64,000 bases of DNA from Pontibacter ruber (GCF_023630205.1 NZ_JALPRR010000005.1:62001-126000), one strand, 5' to 3'. Shown: positions 50,394-59,417, counted from the first letter of the stretch. Made by a program: numbers and translations. Notes: a model not told the origin generated them from the letters alone.

Positions 50394-50687
50394 AGTGTAA
50401 AGTAGTATTGCAGCCGCTCCGGTAAGTCCCTGCCATTATTTTCCATACTTCAGCAGCAGGTATAAAGTTAAGTATGGCTGCAGTTTCAAAAATAGGCCAG
50501 GCTATGGTGTAAACAACCTCTTTGGCTAAAATATCCCAACTATTCCGGCTTTTTTGGGTATAAAGCATAATAAATTTTAACCGCCAAACAGGCAAAGGTT
50601 AGATGTGTAATGCAATAACAGGGGCTGTGTACGTTATAATCTGAAACAGCCGTTAGTAATCACCCTTACCCGTTTATTCTGTTAACC
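50394..50687. other. Gene-free divergent gap
   Basis: A 294-bp gap between divergent genes (49824- minus, 50688 plus). I see no terminator, repeat arms or exact -7 box; a minus-strand frame at 50368-50595 has no coding look. Confidence 0.4.
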
Positions 50688-51770
50688 ATGTTCCGTTTTT
50701 TACGCCCTGCCGCACCGCGCTATTGCGCCCTGCTGTTCCTGCTGTTCCTGTGGTGTTGCTCGCTTCCTAGCTATGCCGCTGCCGACAAAGCAGACTATGT
50801 GAAAGTATACTATCCTACCATTAACCAGGCAGAGCTCAGTATTCTGGCAAAAGACTACGCAGCAGCCTCTGAGCTCTACAAGCAAGCCTTTGCAGCCGTG
50901 CCGGAGCCCTTTGCAAAAGATTATTACAATGCTGCTGTCTGTGCAATGCTGCTGCAGGATGAAAAACAGACGTATGCCTATCTGGATCGACTGGTATTAA
51001 AAGGAGTGACGTTGCCCTACCTGGCAAAACAGGAGGTGTTCAAACCACTGCAGGGCACCAAGAGCTGGAGCAAGTTTGAGAAATCATACCCTAAGAAGAG
51101 AAAAAAGTTTGAACGCAGCGCGGAACTGGACCTGCGTGCAGACTTAGATGAGCTCTATGCCCAGGACAAGTACTTCCGGCAGGCAAAAGGCGGCCTGCGG
51201 GTGTACGGCGATACTTTGCGGAAAATAGAAGCGAACAACGTAGAGAAGCTGCTGAAAGTGATAAAGAAACACGGCTATCCGGGCGAGCGCATGGTAGGCG
51301 TAGGGGATACGCTGGAGTATTTGCCCCGCTTTGCCATTGTGATACAGCGGCAGACAAAAGCCAAGAATGGGTATGATTTTACAGGCATTCTTACAGAGGC
51401 AGTGCAGCAGGGCCGCCTGGCCCCGCATGCAGCCGCTTACCTGATGGAGCAACAACAAGGCAAAAGCCTTTATAAGACCAAAGCCCTGGTCCGGGTGAAC
51501 TGCGCATCTGACGACTGTGATAAAGGCAAAAAGCTGAAAAACATAAACAAGTACCTGACAGAAAGCATCAGCGAGAAGGAGCAGGAAAAAGTAGATAAAG
51601 CGCGCGCCGAACTTGGACTGGAGAGCCTCAGCGATTACAAAAAGAAGGTGCTGTACGGACTGGAGGATACGCGTTTCAAGTTTAATTTCGTGGGGGCTGT
51701 AGCAAACTACTATGTGCCAAGCAAAGAGGCCGCCCGGGTGTTGCTCGATGGCCTGGTTGTAGCCGAGTAA
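50688..51770 (+). CDS. Exported hypothetical protein with TPR-like start
   Basis: A 360-residue protein with a signal peptide (YCALLFLLFLWCCSLPSYAAA) that contains a double Cys near the cleavage site, so it could be a lipoprotein, though the spacing is unusual. Residues ~40-110 look like two TPR helices pairs (QAELSILAKDYAAASELYKQAFAAVPEPFAKDYYNAAVCAMLLQDEKQTYAYLDRLV). The rest, with KYLTESISEKEQEKVDKARAELGL near 300, is helical. It resembles the uncharacterised DUF6624-type of Bacteroidota proteins in outline (weak). Single-gene transcript with its own terminator. Confidence 0.75.
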   Translation: MFRFLRPAAPRYCALLFLLFLWCCSLPSYAAADKADYVKVYYPTINQAELSILAKDYAAASELYKQAFAAVPEPFAKDYYNAAVCAMLLQDEKQTYAYLDRLVLKGVTLPYLAKQEVFKPLQGTKSWSKFEKSYPKKRKKFERSAELDLRADLDELYAQDKYFRQAKGGLRVYGDTLRKIEANNVEKLLKVIKKHGYPGERMVGVGDTLEYLPRFAIVIQRQTKAKNGYDFTGILTEAVQQGRLAPHAAAYLMEQQQGKSLYKTKALVRVNCASDDCDKGKKLKNINKYLTESISEKEQEKVDKARAELGLESLSDYKKKVLYGLEDTRFKFNFVGAVANYYVPSKEAARVLLDGLVVAE

Positions 51771-51780
51771 GAAGAGATGC

Positions 51781-51831
51781 TATAAAAAGAAAAGGCAGCG
51801 GAATGTGTTTCCGCTGCCTTTTCTTTTTATA
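51781..51831. terminator. Very long bidirectional terminator before nagK-like gene
   Basis: A perfect 23-bp stem (51781-51803 with 51809-51831; core AAAAGGCAGCGGA) with a 5-nt loop and T-rich ends on both strands, between convergent genes. Confidence 0.94.
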
Positions 51832-51859
51832 AGTTGTATAGTTACTGCTAACCGGCAGA

Positions 51860-52726
51860 CTATGCCTCTTTGTTTTGTTGCTGCAACAGCTCCTGGTGGT
51901 ACTCGATCAGGCCTTCGCTTGGGCTGCTGATGATTCTCTCGATATGGGCACCGTATTTTTTTGCTACCTGCTTCAGCGTGTCGGAGAAGTGGAAGGCAAT
52001 AGAGCCAACAAAGTTTACAGGCACTTTCTGATAATTCTCATACTTGCATACATGGCGCTCGAAGAACTCAGCAAAGTTCTCGTAGATCATGGCATGTATA
52101 ACCGGGTGCTTGCGCTTGTCAAAGGCAAAGCGGGCGAACGTAGCGATGTAGCGGCTCGGTACAGGCGAGTTGTAAAGCTCATCCAGGAAAACATCTTTCG
52201 ATAAGTTATACTTGGATTTCAGGGCCTGTGCCAGCTCGTCTGGCATTTCGCGGTAGAAATACGCTTTCATCACCAGTTTGCCCAGGTAAGCGCCGCTTCC
52301 TTCGTCACCCAGCAAAAAGCCCAGTGAAGGTACGTTATCAACAATGTCTTTGCCGTCGTAGAGGCAGGTGTTGGAACCGGTGCCCAAGATACAGGCAATA
52401 CCCGGTTTGTGGCCGCAAAGCGCGCGGGCAGCAGCCAGCAGGTCGTGGTCGACGTGTATCTCACTTGCCGGGAAAGCCTGCCGCAGGGCATCCTCTACCC
52501 GTTTGTTGCGCTCCGGAGAACTACAGCCAGCGCCGTAGAAGAATATCTGTGCAGGGTTCTTTTCTTTTAATTGAGGAAGAAGCGAGGCCTCCAGTTCTTT
52601 GTATATCTCAGGTGTATCCTGGTACATCGGGTTAAAACCAACGGTTTGCGCTTCTTCTAGTACTTCTGTGGCATTCAGGATGCGCCAATCCGTTTTGGTG
52701 GAGCCGCTGTCAGCTATCAATATCAT
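51860..52726 (-). CDS. N-acetylglucosamine kinase-like ATPase (BadF/BcrA family)
   Basis: This 288-residue sugar-kinase-fold protein is started at ATG 52726 (MILIADSGSTKTDW), because the earlier ATG at 52876 would run through a -7 box and the next gene's upstream gap. The phosphate-1 loop DSGSTKTDW (6-14), the FYGAGCSSPERN and VDHDLLAAARAL (Asp) segments, GIACILGTGSNTCL (phosphate-2) and FLLGDEGSGAYLGK mark the ASKHA fold and the BadF/GlcNAc-kinase family. It may recycle amino sugars from cell-wall turnover. Confidence 0.85.
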   Translation of the reverse strand: MILIADSGSTKTDWRILNATEVLEEAQTVGFNPMYQDTPEIYKELEASLLPQLKEKNPAQIFFYGAGCSSPERNKRVEDALRQAFPASEIHVDHDLLAAARALCGHKPGIACILGTGSNTCLYDGKDIVDNVPSLGFLLGDEGSGAYLGKLVMKAYFYREMPDELAQALKSKYNLSKDVFLDELYNSPVPSRYIATFARFAFDKRKHPVIHAMIYENFAEFFERHVCKYENYQKVPVNFVGSIAFHFSDTLKQVAKKYGAHIERIISSPSEGLIEYHQELLQQQNKEA

Positions 52727-52766
52727 AATTATCTGTTTTAGATTCTTTCTGGTGTCTGCTGTAGAG

Positions 52767-52774
52767 CAAAGATA
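52767..52774 (-). promoter_or_regulatory. -7 element TATCTTTG of the GlcNAc-kinase-like gene
   Basis: An exact TAnnTTTG on the minus strand, 40 bp before the ATG at 52726. It supports starting the protein at 52726 instead of 52876. Confidence 0.55.
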
Positions 52775-52790
52775 GTATTTACGGGGATTC

Positions 52791-53051
52791 TTACGAGCTA
52801 ATATTACGGTATTGTGAATTTTTGATATAGCCGACAGCCTCAAATTTATCAAAAACATAATCTGTGTGGGGCGCATCCTTCAATTCTTCCGTCAGATCCT
52901 GCCCCGCCCAGTGCTCGTAATGGTTGCCCGTTCGCCACAGCCTCGACTTCCGCACATCGTAAATCACCCCTTTGTAGGCGATCCATACTTCATCCCGGTC
53001 CTGCCCGTTGCGCAACGCCAGTTGTTGTATTGTATATTCTGGTAATTCCAT
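52791..53051 (-). CDS. Small cytochrome b5-like heme/steroid-binding domain protein
   Basis: An 86-residue soluble protein consisting of just one cytochrome b5-like domain. The start (LPEYTIQQLALRNGQDRDEVWIAYKGVIYDV) is the classic b5 fold opening, and NHYEHWAGQDLTEELKDAPH (43-62) supplies candidate axial or pocket histidines His44, His47 and His62 in place of the HPGG loop. It lacks a membrane anchor. It is of the short stand-alone type seen in prokaryotes, possibly binding heme or a lipid. It lies upstream of the kinase gene on the same strand. Confidence 0.85.
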   Translation of the reverse strand: MELPEYTIQQLALRNGQDRDEVWIAYKGVIYDVRKSRLWRTGNHYEHWAGQDLTEELKDAPHTDYVFDKFEAVGYIKNSQYRNISS

Positions 53052-53060
53052 ACTTATTTT

Positions 53061-53184
53061 GATTTGGAGATGTGAAGATTCGTGAATTTGAAGATGATAT
53101 ACTTCAGATTATTTTCAGGATGAAAGCATAAAGGTTTAACTGAACCTCATCTCCACATCCTCAAATTTCCACATCTTCAAATTA
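53061..53184. repeat. Inverted degenerate spacer (GGAGATGTGAAGATT / CATCTCCACATCC family)
   Basis: The left arm (53061-53098: GATTTGGAGATGTGAAGATT, GAATTTGAAGATGAT) and the right arm (53146-53184: CCTCATCTCCACATCCTC, AAATTTCCACATCTTCAAATT) are imperfect inverted repeats of each other. The right arm reaches into the stop codon of the next gene. Related words lie at 44954-45000. Confidence 0.75.
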
Positions 53185-54342
53185 CCCGATACGTGCCTGC
53201 GTCAGTATCCAGCGGTTAGGCACCTCCCCGTTGATGGCCTGCAGGTAATCTTCATAGCTGCAGGGTACAATGCGCGAGCCTTTTTCGTTGGAGAGCGACT
53301 CTACCTCCAGCCACCATTTTTCGCTTTGCCTGCTCTTGTAAAACGTCATACGGTCCGGCTCTTCGTTAAAGGCCACAGCATACTTGGTGAATTTGCTGCT
53401 GCTGAAGTCTATTTCGTTTTTGCGGTGGTAGTATCCTTCTATAAAGTACCAGATCATGGTGGCAATGGTAGCAGCTGTCAGTTCCCGCTCGTCCAGTTCT
53501 GGTTCGTACTCGTAAATGCCAAGCGACGTAAGGGTATCGCTCATGCCGGCATACCAGCACAGCTGGCAGGCCTCTTCCCCTGTAAGCCCGAATGGGTTGG
53601 CAGGCTGGTAACCGGGCGCATCCTGGAAGCGAATGGCCGAAATATCGAAGGTGAGCAGGTCAGCCAGACGCACGACAGGCTCCATCTCTTGTATGTTGCG
53701 GTGCACTTCGCCTACGCGGTATGCCTCAAAATGCAGTTTCTCCAGGGTCGCCATCACCTCCGGCTCCACCAGGTACGACTGGTACCCAATCTGGCCTAAG
53801 CTGAAAAGGTAGTTGGGCTCGTGCATCAGTATCTGGCGCAGCTGCCGCTTGTTGGCCGGGGCATCTTCGTCTTCGGTCATGTCTACGCTGCTGTCTACGG
53901 TTACCATGTTTACCACACGATCCAGGTGCTCGTAGCCCATGTACTGCCCATACTCCAGGTCGTGCGAGCCGCCGATGATAACCGGAATGGTGTTGTGGGA
54001 GATAAGCAACTCCACGATCTCTTTCAGGCGAAGGTAGGTATCCTCCAGGTTTATGCCGGGGCGCAGGTTGCCCAGGTCCACGATCCGGCAGCGGCCGCTG
54101 CCCTTGTTCAGGTTGTAAAGTTTTTTGCGGACAACACGGGCCGGAGAGGCTGCCGGGTTGTCCTGCTCATTGGTCTCGCCCCTTCCTCTCGTTTCGTTAA
54201 CGCCAAGTATGGCAATATCGGCCGATCGCCAGTCCGGAAACTTGCTGACAAAGCGGGTGATGTAGGCGCCCAGAGTACGCGGTTTGTTCAGCGCTGCAAA
54301 TACATCTTCGTTCAGCGGCTCAAAAAAGATAGAAAGGTTCAT
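53182..54342 (-). CDS. Arginase/formimidoylglutamase-family protein with altered metal site
   Basis: This 386-residue protein has the arginase (ureohydrolase) fold: ADIAILGVNETRG at the start, GGSHDLEYGQ (124-133, metal His127), VDSSVD (149-154) where the family has DAHxD, and TFDISAIRFQDAP (231-243) where the family has S-x-D-x-D-xx-D-P. Compared with the six Mn ligands, His127, Asp150, Asp154 and Asp233 are kept, but the DAHxD His is Ser152 and the second Asp of the last motif is Ser235. It has an added C-terminal ~100 residues. Bacteroidota homologues are often annotated as formimidoylglutamase, but a di-Mn catalytic site looks broken here. Confidence 0.82.
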   Translation of the reverse strand: MNLSIFFEPLNEDVFAALNKPRTLGAYITRFVSKFPDWRSADIAILGVNETRGRGETNEQDNPAASPARVVRKKLYNLNKGSGRCRIVDLGNLRPGINLEDTYLRLKEIVELLISHNTIPVIIGGSHDLEYGQYMGYEHLDRVVNMVTVDSSVDMTEDEDAPANKRQLRQILMHEPNYLFSLGQIGYQSYLVEPEVMATLEKLHFEAYRVGEVHRNIQEMEPVVRLADLLTFDISAIRFQDAPGYQPANPFGLTGEEACQLCWYAGMSDTLTSLGIYEYEPELDERELTAATIATMIWYFIEGYYHRKNEIDFSSSKFTKYAVAFNEEPDRMTFYKSRQSEKWWLEVESLSNEKGSRIVPCSYEDYLQAINGEVPNRWILTQARIG

Positions 54343-54361
54343 GTAGCTATGGATGAGACAT

Positions 54362-54369
54362 CAAAAATA
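54362..54369 (-). promoter_or_regulatory. -7 element TATTTTTG of the arginase-like gene
   Basis: An exact TAnnTTTG on the minus strand, 19 bp before the ATG at 54342. Confidence 0.5.
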
Positions 54370-54575
54370 AGGAAAATGCTTTATACATACAGCTCTTGAT
54401 GCTAGGTGCTTCTTTTTACTAAAAATTATACTATAAATATAACTTTTGCTAAATATTTCTAACATCCTACATTGGCATTTTTAAAAAAAAAAGTTAAAAT
54501 GCGTATAAATAAGCATTGTACCAGGTATAGCACCTGCTGTTATGCCCGTAAATCCCATACTCTAATCTAACCGCC

Positions 54576-56336
54576 ATGAATACGACCCGAACCTTCGACT
54601 TACTGCCTCACCAGCTTAGCCGGTACCCAAAGCCGGACTGCCTTGCAACAAAGGTGAAAGGGGAGTGGGTAAAGTATAGCACACAGGATGTGCAGGACAT
54701 TGCCAACAGGATTAGCCTTGGTTTGTTGAAACTGGGGGTTGGCAAGAACGATAAAATTGCCATCATCTCGCTAAACCGACCGGAATGGGTGTTTGTGGAT
54801 TATGGTATCCAGCAGGTTGGGGCTGTAAGCGTGCCGATGTACCCTACCATCACCGTAGAAGACTACCGCTACATTTTTAACGACGCCGAAGTAAAGTATG
54901 TGTTCGTGTCGGATAGCGAACTATATAACAAAGTAGTAGCTGCCACAAACGGTATGGAGAGCGTTAAAGAGATCTTTACGTTTGACGAAATAAAAGGCGC
55001 CAAGAACTGGAAAGAGGTTGCAGCGCTCGGAGAAAGCAGCGATCCGGAACTGTTGGAGCCTTTGAAAGCAGCCGTTACGCCGGAAGACACCCTGACCATT
55101 ATTTATACTTCCGGCACCACCGGCAACCCGAAAGGGGTAATGCTGACGCACAACAACCTGATGAGCAACGTGATGGGTACAGAACCTTACGTGCCGGTGA
55201 ACAACCAGCACCGGGCGCTGAGCTTCCTGCCGCTTTGCCACATTTTCGAGCGCATGCTGCTGTATCTGTACATGCGCATTGGTGTTTCGATTTACTATGC
55301 CGAAAGTATAGAAAAGGTAGCCGATAACCTGAAAGAAGTACAGCCGCACGTGTTTACCACCGTGCCACGCCTGCTCGAGAAAGTATACGACAAGATTGTG
55401 GCCAAAGGCATGGAACTGACAGGCGTGAAGCGCAACCTGTTTTTCTGGGCGCTGGAGCTCGGCCTGAAGTATGACACCCAGGCAAACCAGGGATGGTGGT
55501 ACAACAAACAGCTGGAGCTGGCCAATAAACTGATCTTTAGCAAATGGCGCGAAGCCCTGGGTGGTAACGTGATTGCTATTGTATCGGGTGGCGCTGCCCT
55601 GCAGCCACGTTTGGCGCGCGTGTTCTGGTCGGCTAACATCCGCGTGATGGAAGGCTATGGCCTTACCGAGACCTCCCCGGTAATTACCGTAAACCGTTAC
55701 GAGCCGGAAAACAACATGATCGGTACCGTAGGTTTGCCTATCGATGGCGTAGAGGTGAAGATTGCTCCGGAAGATGGCGAGATACTGACCCGCGGGCCAC
55801 ACGTGATGAAAGGCTACTACAAAAAGCCGGAGCTGACAGCGGAAGTGATCGATAAAGACGGCTGGTTCCATACTGGCGATATCGGGGAACTGGTGCAGGG
55901 CAAGTACCTCAAAATTACAGACCGCAAAAAAGAGATGTTCAAGACATCAGGTGGTAAGTATGTGGCGCCGCAGCCGATCGAAAACAAGCTGAAAGAATCG
56001 GTGGTGATCGAGCAGGTAATGATCGTGGGCGAAGGACAAAAGTATGCGGCCGCCCTGATCGTGCCTTCTTTCATGGGCCTGCAGGACTGGTGCCAGCACA
56101 AAGGCATTGCTTATACTTCCGATGAAGAGATGATCACGAAGCCTGAAATTATCGAGAAGTTTCAGCGTGAGATCGACAAGGCAAACGAAGGACTGGCCCA
56201 GTATGAAACCGTTAAGAAATTTAAGCTGATCCCGAGAATGTGGACGGTAGAAACCGGCGAACTGACGCCAACCCTGAAAGTGAAGCGCAAAGCCATCTAC
56301 AACAACTACCGCCGCGAGATCGAAGGCATGTTCTAA
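54576..56336 (+). CDS. fadD: Long-chain fatty acid-CoA ligase
   Basis: A 586-residue AMP-forming acyl-CoA synthetase that activates fatty acids for beta-oxidation. The AMP-binding signature YTSGTTGNPKG (177-187) is intact; PLCHIFERM and GYGLTETSPV follow, then the GWFHTGDIG and KYLKITDRKKEMFKTSGGKYV motifs of the hinge and C-terminal domain. The family's long-chain branch in Bacteroidota has this length. It is the first gene of the fatty-acid degradation block and is separated from marR by a terminator. Confidence 0.94.
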   Translation: MNTTRTFDLLPHQLSRYPKPDCLATKVKGEWVKYSTQDVQDIANRISLGLLKLGVGKNDKIAIISLNRPEWVFVDYGIQQVGAVSVPMYPTITVEDYRYIFNDAEVKYVFVSDSELYNKVVAATNGMESVKEIFTFDEIKGAKNWKEVAALGESSDPELLEPLKAAVTPEDTLTIIYTSGTTGNPKGVMLTHNNLMSNVMGTEPYVPVNNQHRALSFLPLCHIFERMLLYLYMRIGVSIYYAESIEKVADNLKEVQPHVFTTVPRLLEKVYDKIVAKGMELTGVKRNLFFWALELGLKYDTQANQGWWYNKQLELANKLIFSKWREALGGNVIAIVSGGAALQPRLARVFWSANIRVMEGYGLTETSPVITVNRYEPENNMIGTVGLPIDGVEVKIAPEDGEILTRGPHVMKGYYKKPELTAEVIDKDGWFHTGDIGELVQGKYLKITDRKKEMFKTSGGKYVAPQPIENKLKESVVIEQVMIVGEGQKYAAALIVPSFMGLQDWCQHKGIAYTSDEEMITKPEIIEKFQREIDKANEGLAQYETVKKFKLIPRMWTVETGELTPTLKVKRKAIYNNYRREIEGMF

Positions 56337-56355
56337 CGTATAAAGTATAAGAAGT

Positions 56356-56391
56356 ATAAAAAGCCCCTTCCCACTCGAAGGGGCTTTTTAT
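56356..56391 (+). terminator. Terminator after fadD
   Basis: A perfect 15-bp stem (56356-56370 with 56377-56391; core AAAAAGCCCCTTC) has a 6-nt loop. Two AAGTATA heptamers (about 56343 and 56351) lie on its left side and a third (about 56419) just after it. Confidence 0.9.
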
Positions 56392-56522
56392 TTGCAACCA
56401 TTCTCGTTTTTATACATAAAGTATAAGGAATGATACCATAATGTTGTTGCTGCTGCTGGTTTGTGTAGCTGGCAGAGAAACAAATTATTTTGAAATTAGT
56501 ATGCAAGCATAACATATTTTGA

Positions 56523-56530
56523 TATATTTG
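56523..56530 (+). promoter_or_regulatory. -7 element TATATTTG upstream of marR-like gene
   Basis: An exact TAnnTTTG match 20 bp before the ATG at 56551 and after the fadD terminator; it likely drives marR-fadN-fadA-fadE. Confidence 0.6.
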
Positions 56531-56550
56531 GTATACACCACCGTACATAC

Positions 56551-56985
56551 ATGAAGCCTGAAGAAACAGTAGATTATAACATGAAAGTGTGTTGGCATGC
56601 CATTTCGCGCATGTATAACACAGAAGCTGTTAAGAACGACATCACAACATCTATAGGGTTTGTGTTGTTGAACATAGACCAGGAAGCAGGTACGCCTGCG
56701 ACTAAAATTGCTCCTCTGCTCGGGCTGGAGGCCAGGAGCCTCACCCGCATTCTTAAAAGTATGGAAGAGAAAAAGCTCATCTACAAAGTATCAGATGAGC
56801 GAGACAAACGCCTGGTGCGCATTTTTCTGACAGAGAAGGGCCTGGAGAAGAAAGAGGTGGCGCGCAGAACGGTGAAGCACTTTAATCAGAAAGTGCGGGA
56901 AGCAATACCGGAGCAGGAGCTGGACGTGTTTTTCCGTGTCAGCTCCCGCATCATCAGCATGATCGAAAACAAGGAAATTTTCTAA
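56551..56985 (+). CDS. MarR-family transcriptional regulator
   Basis: A 144-residue winged-helix regulator: N-terminal dimerisation helices, helix-turn-helix around TKIAPLLGLEARSLTRILKSMEEKKLI (about 51-77), wing YKVSDERDKRLVRIFLTEKG (residues ~79-98) and a C-terminal dimer helix (FNQKVREAIPEQELDVFFRVSSRIISMI). Its position ahead of fadN-fadA-fadE, 24 bp from fadN, makes it a candidate fatty-acid-responsive repressor of the block (like FadR in function but not in fold). No palindromic operator was identified. Confidence 0.9.
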   Translation: MKPEETVDYNMKVCWHAISRMYNTEAVKNDITTSIGFVLLNIDQEAGTPATKIAPLLGLEARSLTRILKSMEEKKLIYKVSDERDKRLVRIFLTEKGLEKKEVARRTVKHFNQKVREAIPEQELDVFFRVSSRIISMIENKEIF

Positions 56986-57009
56986 TACATAGACAACTAT
57001 CGCCATTCT

Positions 57010-59412
57010 ATGAAAAGAATCATCAAAAAAGTAGCCGTGCTTGGCTCGGGCGTAATGGGCTCCCGCATTGCCTGCCACTTTGCCAACATTGGCGTGCAGG
57101 TGCTGCTGCTGGACATCGTGCCGAAAGAACTGACGCCGGAGGAGCAGGCCAAAGGGCTAACGCTGGAAAATAAGAACGTGCGCAACCGCATCGTGAACAG
57201 TTCACTGCAGGCTGCTGTTGCCGCCAACCCTTCGCCGCTATACCGCAAAGCCGACGCCCGCCTGATCCAGACCGGTAACTTCGACGACAACTTGAAGGAC
57301 ATTTCTACCGCCGACTGGACCATAGAAGTGGTGGTAGAGAACCTGAAAATCAAAAAACTAGTGTTCGATCAGGTAGAGCAGTTCCGAAAACCGGGCACGC
57401 TCATCACCTCCAACACCTCGGGCATCCCGATCCACATGATGCTGGAAGGCCGCTCCGAAGATTTTAGAAAACGCTTCTGCGGCACGCACTTCTTCAACCC
57501 GCCGCGTTACCTCAAGCTACTGGAGATCATCCCTACTCCGGAAACTGACCCAAGTATAGTTGACTTCCTGATGCACTACGGCGATCTATACTTAGGCAAG
57601 ACTACTGTATTGGCTAAAGATACGCCAGCCTTTATCGCTAACCGGGTGGGTATTTACGCTATAATGCAAGGCCTGCAGGTGATGAACAAGCTGGGCCTGA
57701 ATGTGGACGAGGTAGATCGTATTTCGGGTCCGATCATCGGTCGTCCGAAATCTGCCACATTCAGAACACTGGATGTAGTTGGCTTGGATACCCTGGCTAA
57801 CGTAGCCAATGGCCTGTACCAGACCGGCGAGAAAGACGAATCGCGTGAGCTGTTCCAGTTGCCAGGCTATCTGCAGAAGATGGTGGAGAACAAGTGGCTG
57901 GGCGACAAGACCGGGCAGGGCTTCTACAAGAAAACAAAAGACGCGCAGGGCAAAACCGAGATCCTGACGCTGGACCTGAACACACTGGAGTATGGGCCGA
58001 AGCAGAAAGCCAAGTTCCAAAGCCTGGAGGCGCTGAAGCCGATCGAAGACCTGAAGAAGCGCGTGAAAGCTTTCTCTGGACAGACAGACAAAGCAGCACA
58101 GTTCTTCAACGAGTCGCTGTACGGGCTGTTCCAGTACGTGAGCAACCGCATTCCGGAGATCTCAGACGAGCTTTACAGAATTGACGATGCCATGCGTGCC
58201 GGCTTTGGCTGGGAGCTTGGTCCGTTCGAGTACTGGGACGTGATCGGTGCCCGCGAAGGCGTGCAGCGCATGATTGAGAACGGCTATAAGCCGGCTGCCT
58301 GGGTAGAGGAAATGCTGAACCACGGCAAAGAATCTTTCTACATCGTGCAAAATGGCCAGCGCCGCTACTACGACATCCAGAGCAAAGAATACAAAGCTAT
58401 ACCGGGCGCTGAGAACTTCATCATCCTCGATAACCTGCGCAGCTCCAACGTGGTCTGGAAAAACAATGGTGCCAGCGTCATTGACTTGGGCGACGGCATC
58501 CTGAACGTGGAGTTCCACTCCAAAATGAATACGTTGGGTGGCGATGTGATTCAGGGTTTGAACAAGGCTATTGAACTGGCAGAAAAAGACTTCAGAGGTT
58601 TAGTGGTAGGTAACCAAGGGGCTAACTTCTCGGCAGGTGCCAACCTTGGGCTGATCTACATGAGTGCGCTGGAGCAGGAGTATGACGAGATCAACTTCAT
58701 GATTAAGCAGTTCCAGGATACGATGATGCGCATGCGCTACTCGTCGATACCGGTAGTAGCGGCTCCGCACGGGCTTGCCTTAGGCGGTGGCTGCGAGCTA
58801 AGTATGCACTGCGACCACGTGCAGGCATCCGCTGAGACCTACATGGGCCTGGTAGAGTTTGGAGTAGGCCTGATACCAGGCGGCGGTGGTACCAAAGAAA
58901 TGACCATGCGTGCCGCCGATCGCTACGAAGACGGTGACATCGAATACAACTCCCTGAAAAACGCCTTTCTGACGATCGGTATGGCCAAAGTATCTACCTC
59001 GGGTGCAGAGGCTGTGGATTTGGGCTACCTGCGCAAGAGCGACAAAATAACGCTCAACAGCAACCGCCTGATAGCCGACGCCAAAGCCCAGGCTATACTT
59101 CTGGCAGAGGCCGGTTATACGCAGCCAGTTCGCAGAACCAATATCAAAGTACATGGCAAAGGCGCCCTGGGCATGTTCCTGACCGGAGCGAATGCCATGA
59201 TGACGGGCCGCTACATTTCGGATCATGACAGGAAGATTTCTGAGAAACTAGCTTATGTGATGTGCGGCGGTGACCTGTCGGCGCCAACGGATGTAAGCGA
59301 GCAGTATCTGCTGGACCTGGAGCGTGAGGCCTTCCTGTCACTGACAGGCGAGCGCAAAACGCTGGAGCGTATCCAGAGCATCCTGACAACGGGTAAACCG
59401 CTGAGAAATTAA
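57010..59412 (+). CDS. fadN: 3-hydroxyacyl-CoA dehydrogenase / enoyl-CoA hydratase fusion (FadN type)
   Basis: An 800-residue bifunctional beta-oxidation enzyme. The dehydrogenase NAD site GSGVMGSRIA is at 12-21, followed by the catalytic His/Glu region (FCGTHFFNPPRYLKLLEIIP) and the dehydrogenase C-terminal domain; the enoyl-CoA hydratase part is C-terminal (FSAGANLGLIYM, GLALGGGCELSMHCD, PGGGGTKEM). That domain order, dehydrogenase first, is that of Bacillus FadN (YusL), opposite to E. coli FadB. It works with the thiolase and acyl-CoA dehydrogenase encoded next to it. Confidence 0.93.
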   Translation: MKRIIKKVAVLGSGVMGSRIACHFANIGVQVLLLDIVPKELTPEEQAKGLTLENKNVRNRIVNSSLQAAVAANPSPLYRKADARLIQTGNFDDNLKDISTADWTIEVVVENLKIKKLVFDQVEQFRKPGTLITSNTSGIPIHMMLEGRSEDFRKRFCGTHFFNPPRYLKLLEIIPTPETDPSIVDFLMHYGDLYLGKTTVLAKDTPAFIANRVGIYAIMQGLQVMNKLGLNVDEVDRISGPIIGRPKSATFRTLDVVGLDTLANVANGLYQTGEKDESRELFQLPGYLQKMVENKWLGDKTGQGFYKKTKDAQGKTEILTLDLNTLEYGPKQKAKFQSLEALKPIEDLKKRVKAFSGQTDKAAQFFNESLYGLFQYVSNRIPEISDELYRIDDAMRAGFGWELGPFEYWDVIGAREGVQRMIENGYKPAAWVEEMLNHGKESFYIVQNGQRRYYDIQSKEYKAIPGAENFIILDNLRSSNVVWKNNGASVIDLGDGILNVEFHSKMNTLGGDVIQGLNKAIELAEKDFRGLVVGNQGANFSAGANLGLIYMSALEQEYDEINFMIKQFQDTMMRMRYSSIPVVAAPHGLALGGGCELSMHCDHVQASAETYMGLVEFGVGLIPGGGGTKEMTMRAADRYEDGDIEYNSLKNAFLTIGMAKVSTSGAEAVDLGYLRKSDKITLNSNRLIADAKAQAILLAEAGYTQPVRRTNIKVHGKGALGMFLTGANAMMTGRYISDHDRKISEKLAYVMCGGDLSAPTDVSEQYLLDLEREAFLSLTGERKTLERIQSILTTGKPLRN

Positions 59413-59417
59413 TGTCT

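Noticed and set aside
52727..52876. N-terminal extension of the GlcNAc-kinase-like protein
   Set aside because: The extra 50 residues are basic and not part of the fold, and an exact -7 box lies within this stretch.
54921..55871. Long minus-strand frame (316 codons) inside fadD
   Set aside because: Antisense shadow of the strongly conserved fadD gene; the composition is His/Gln/Val-rich as expected from the opposite strand.
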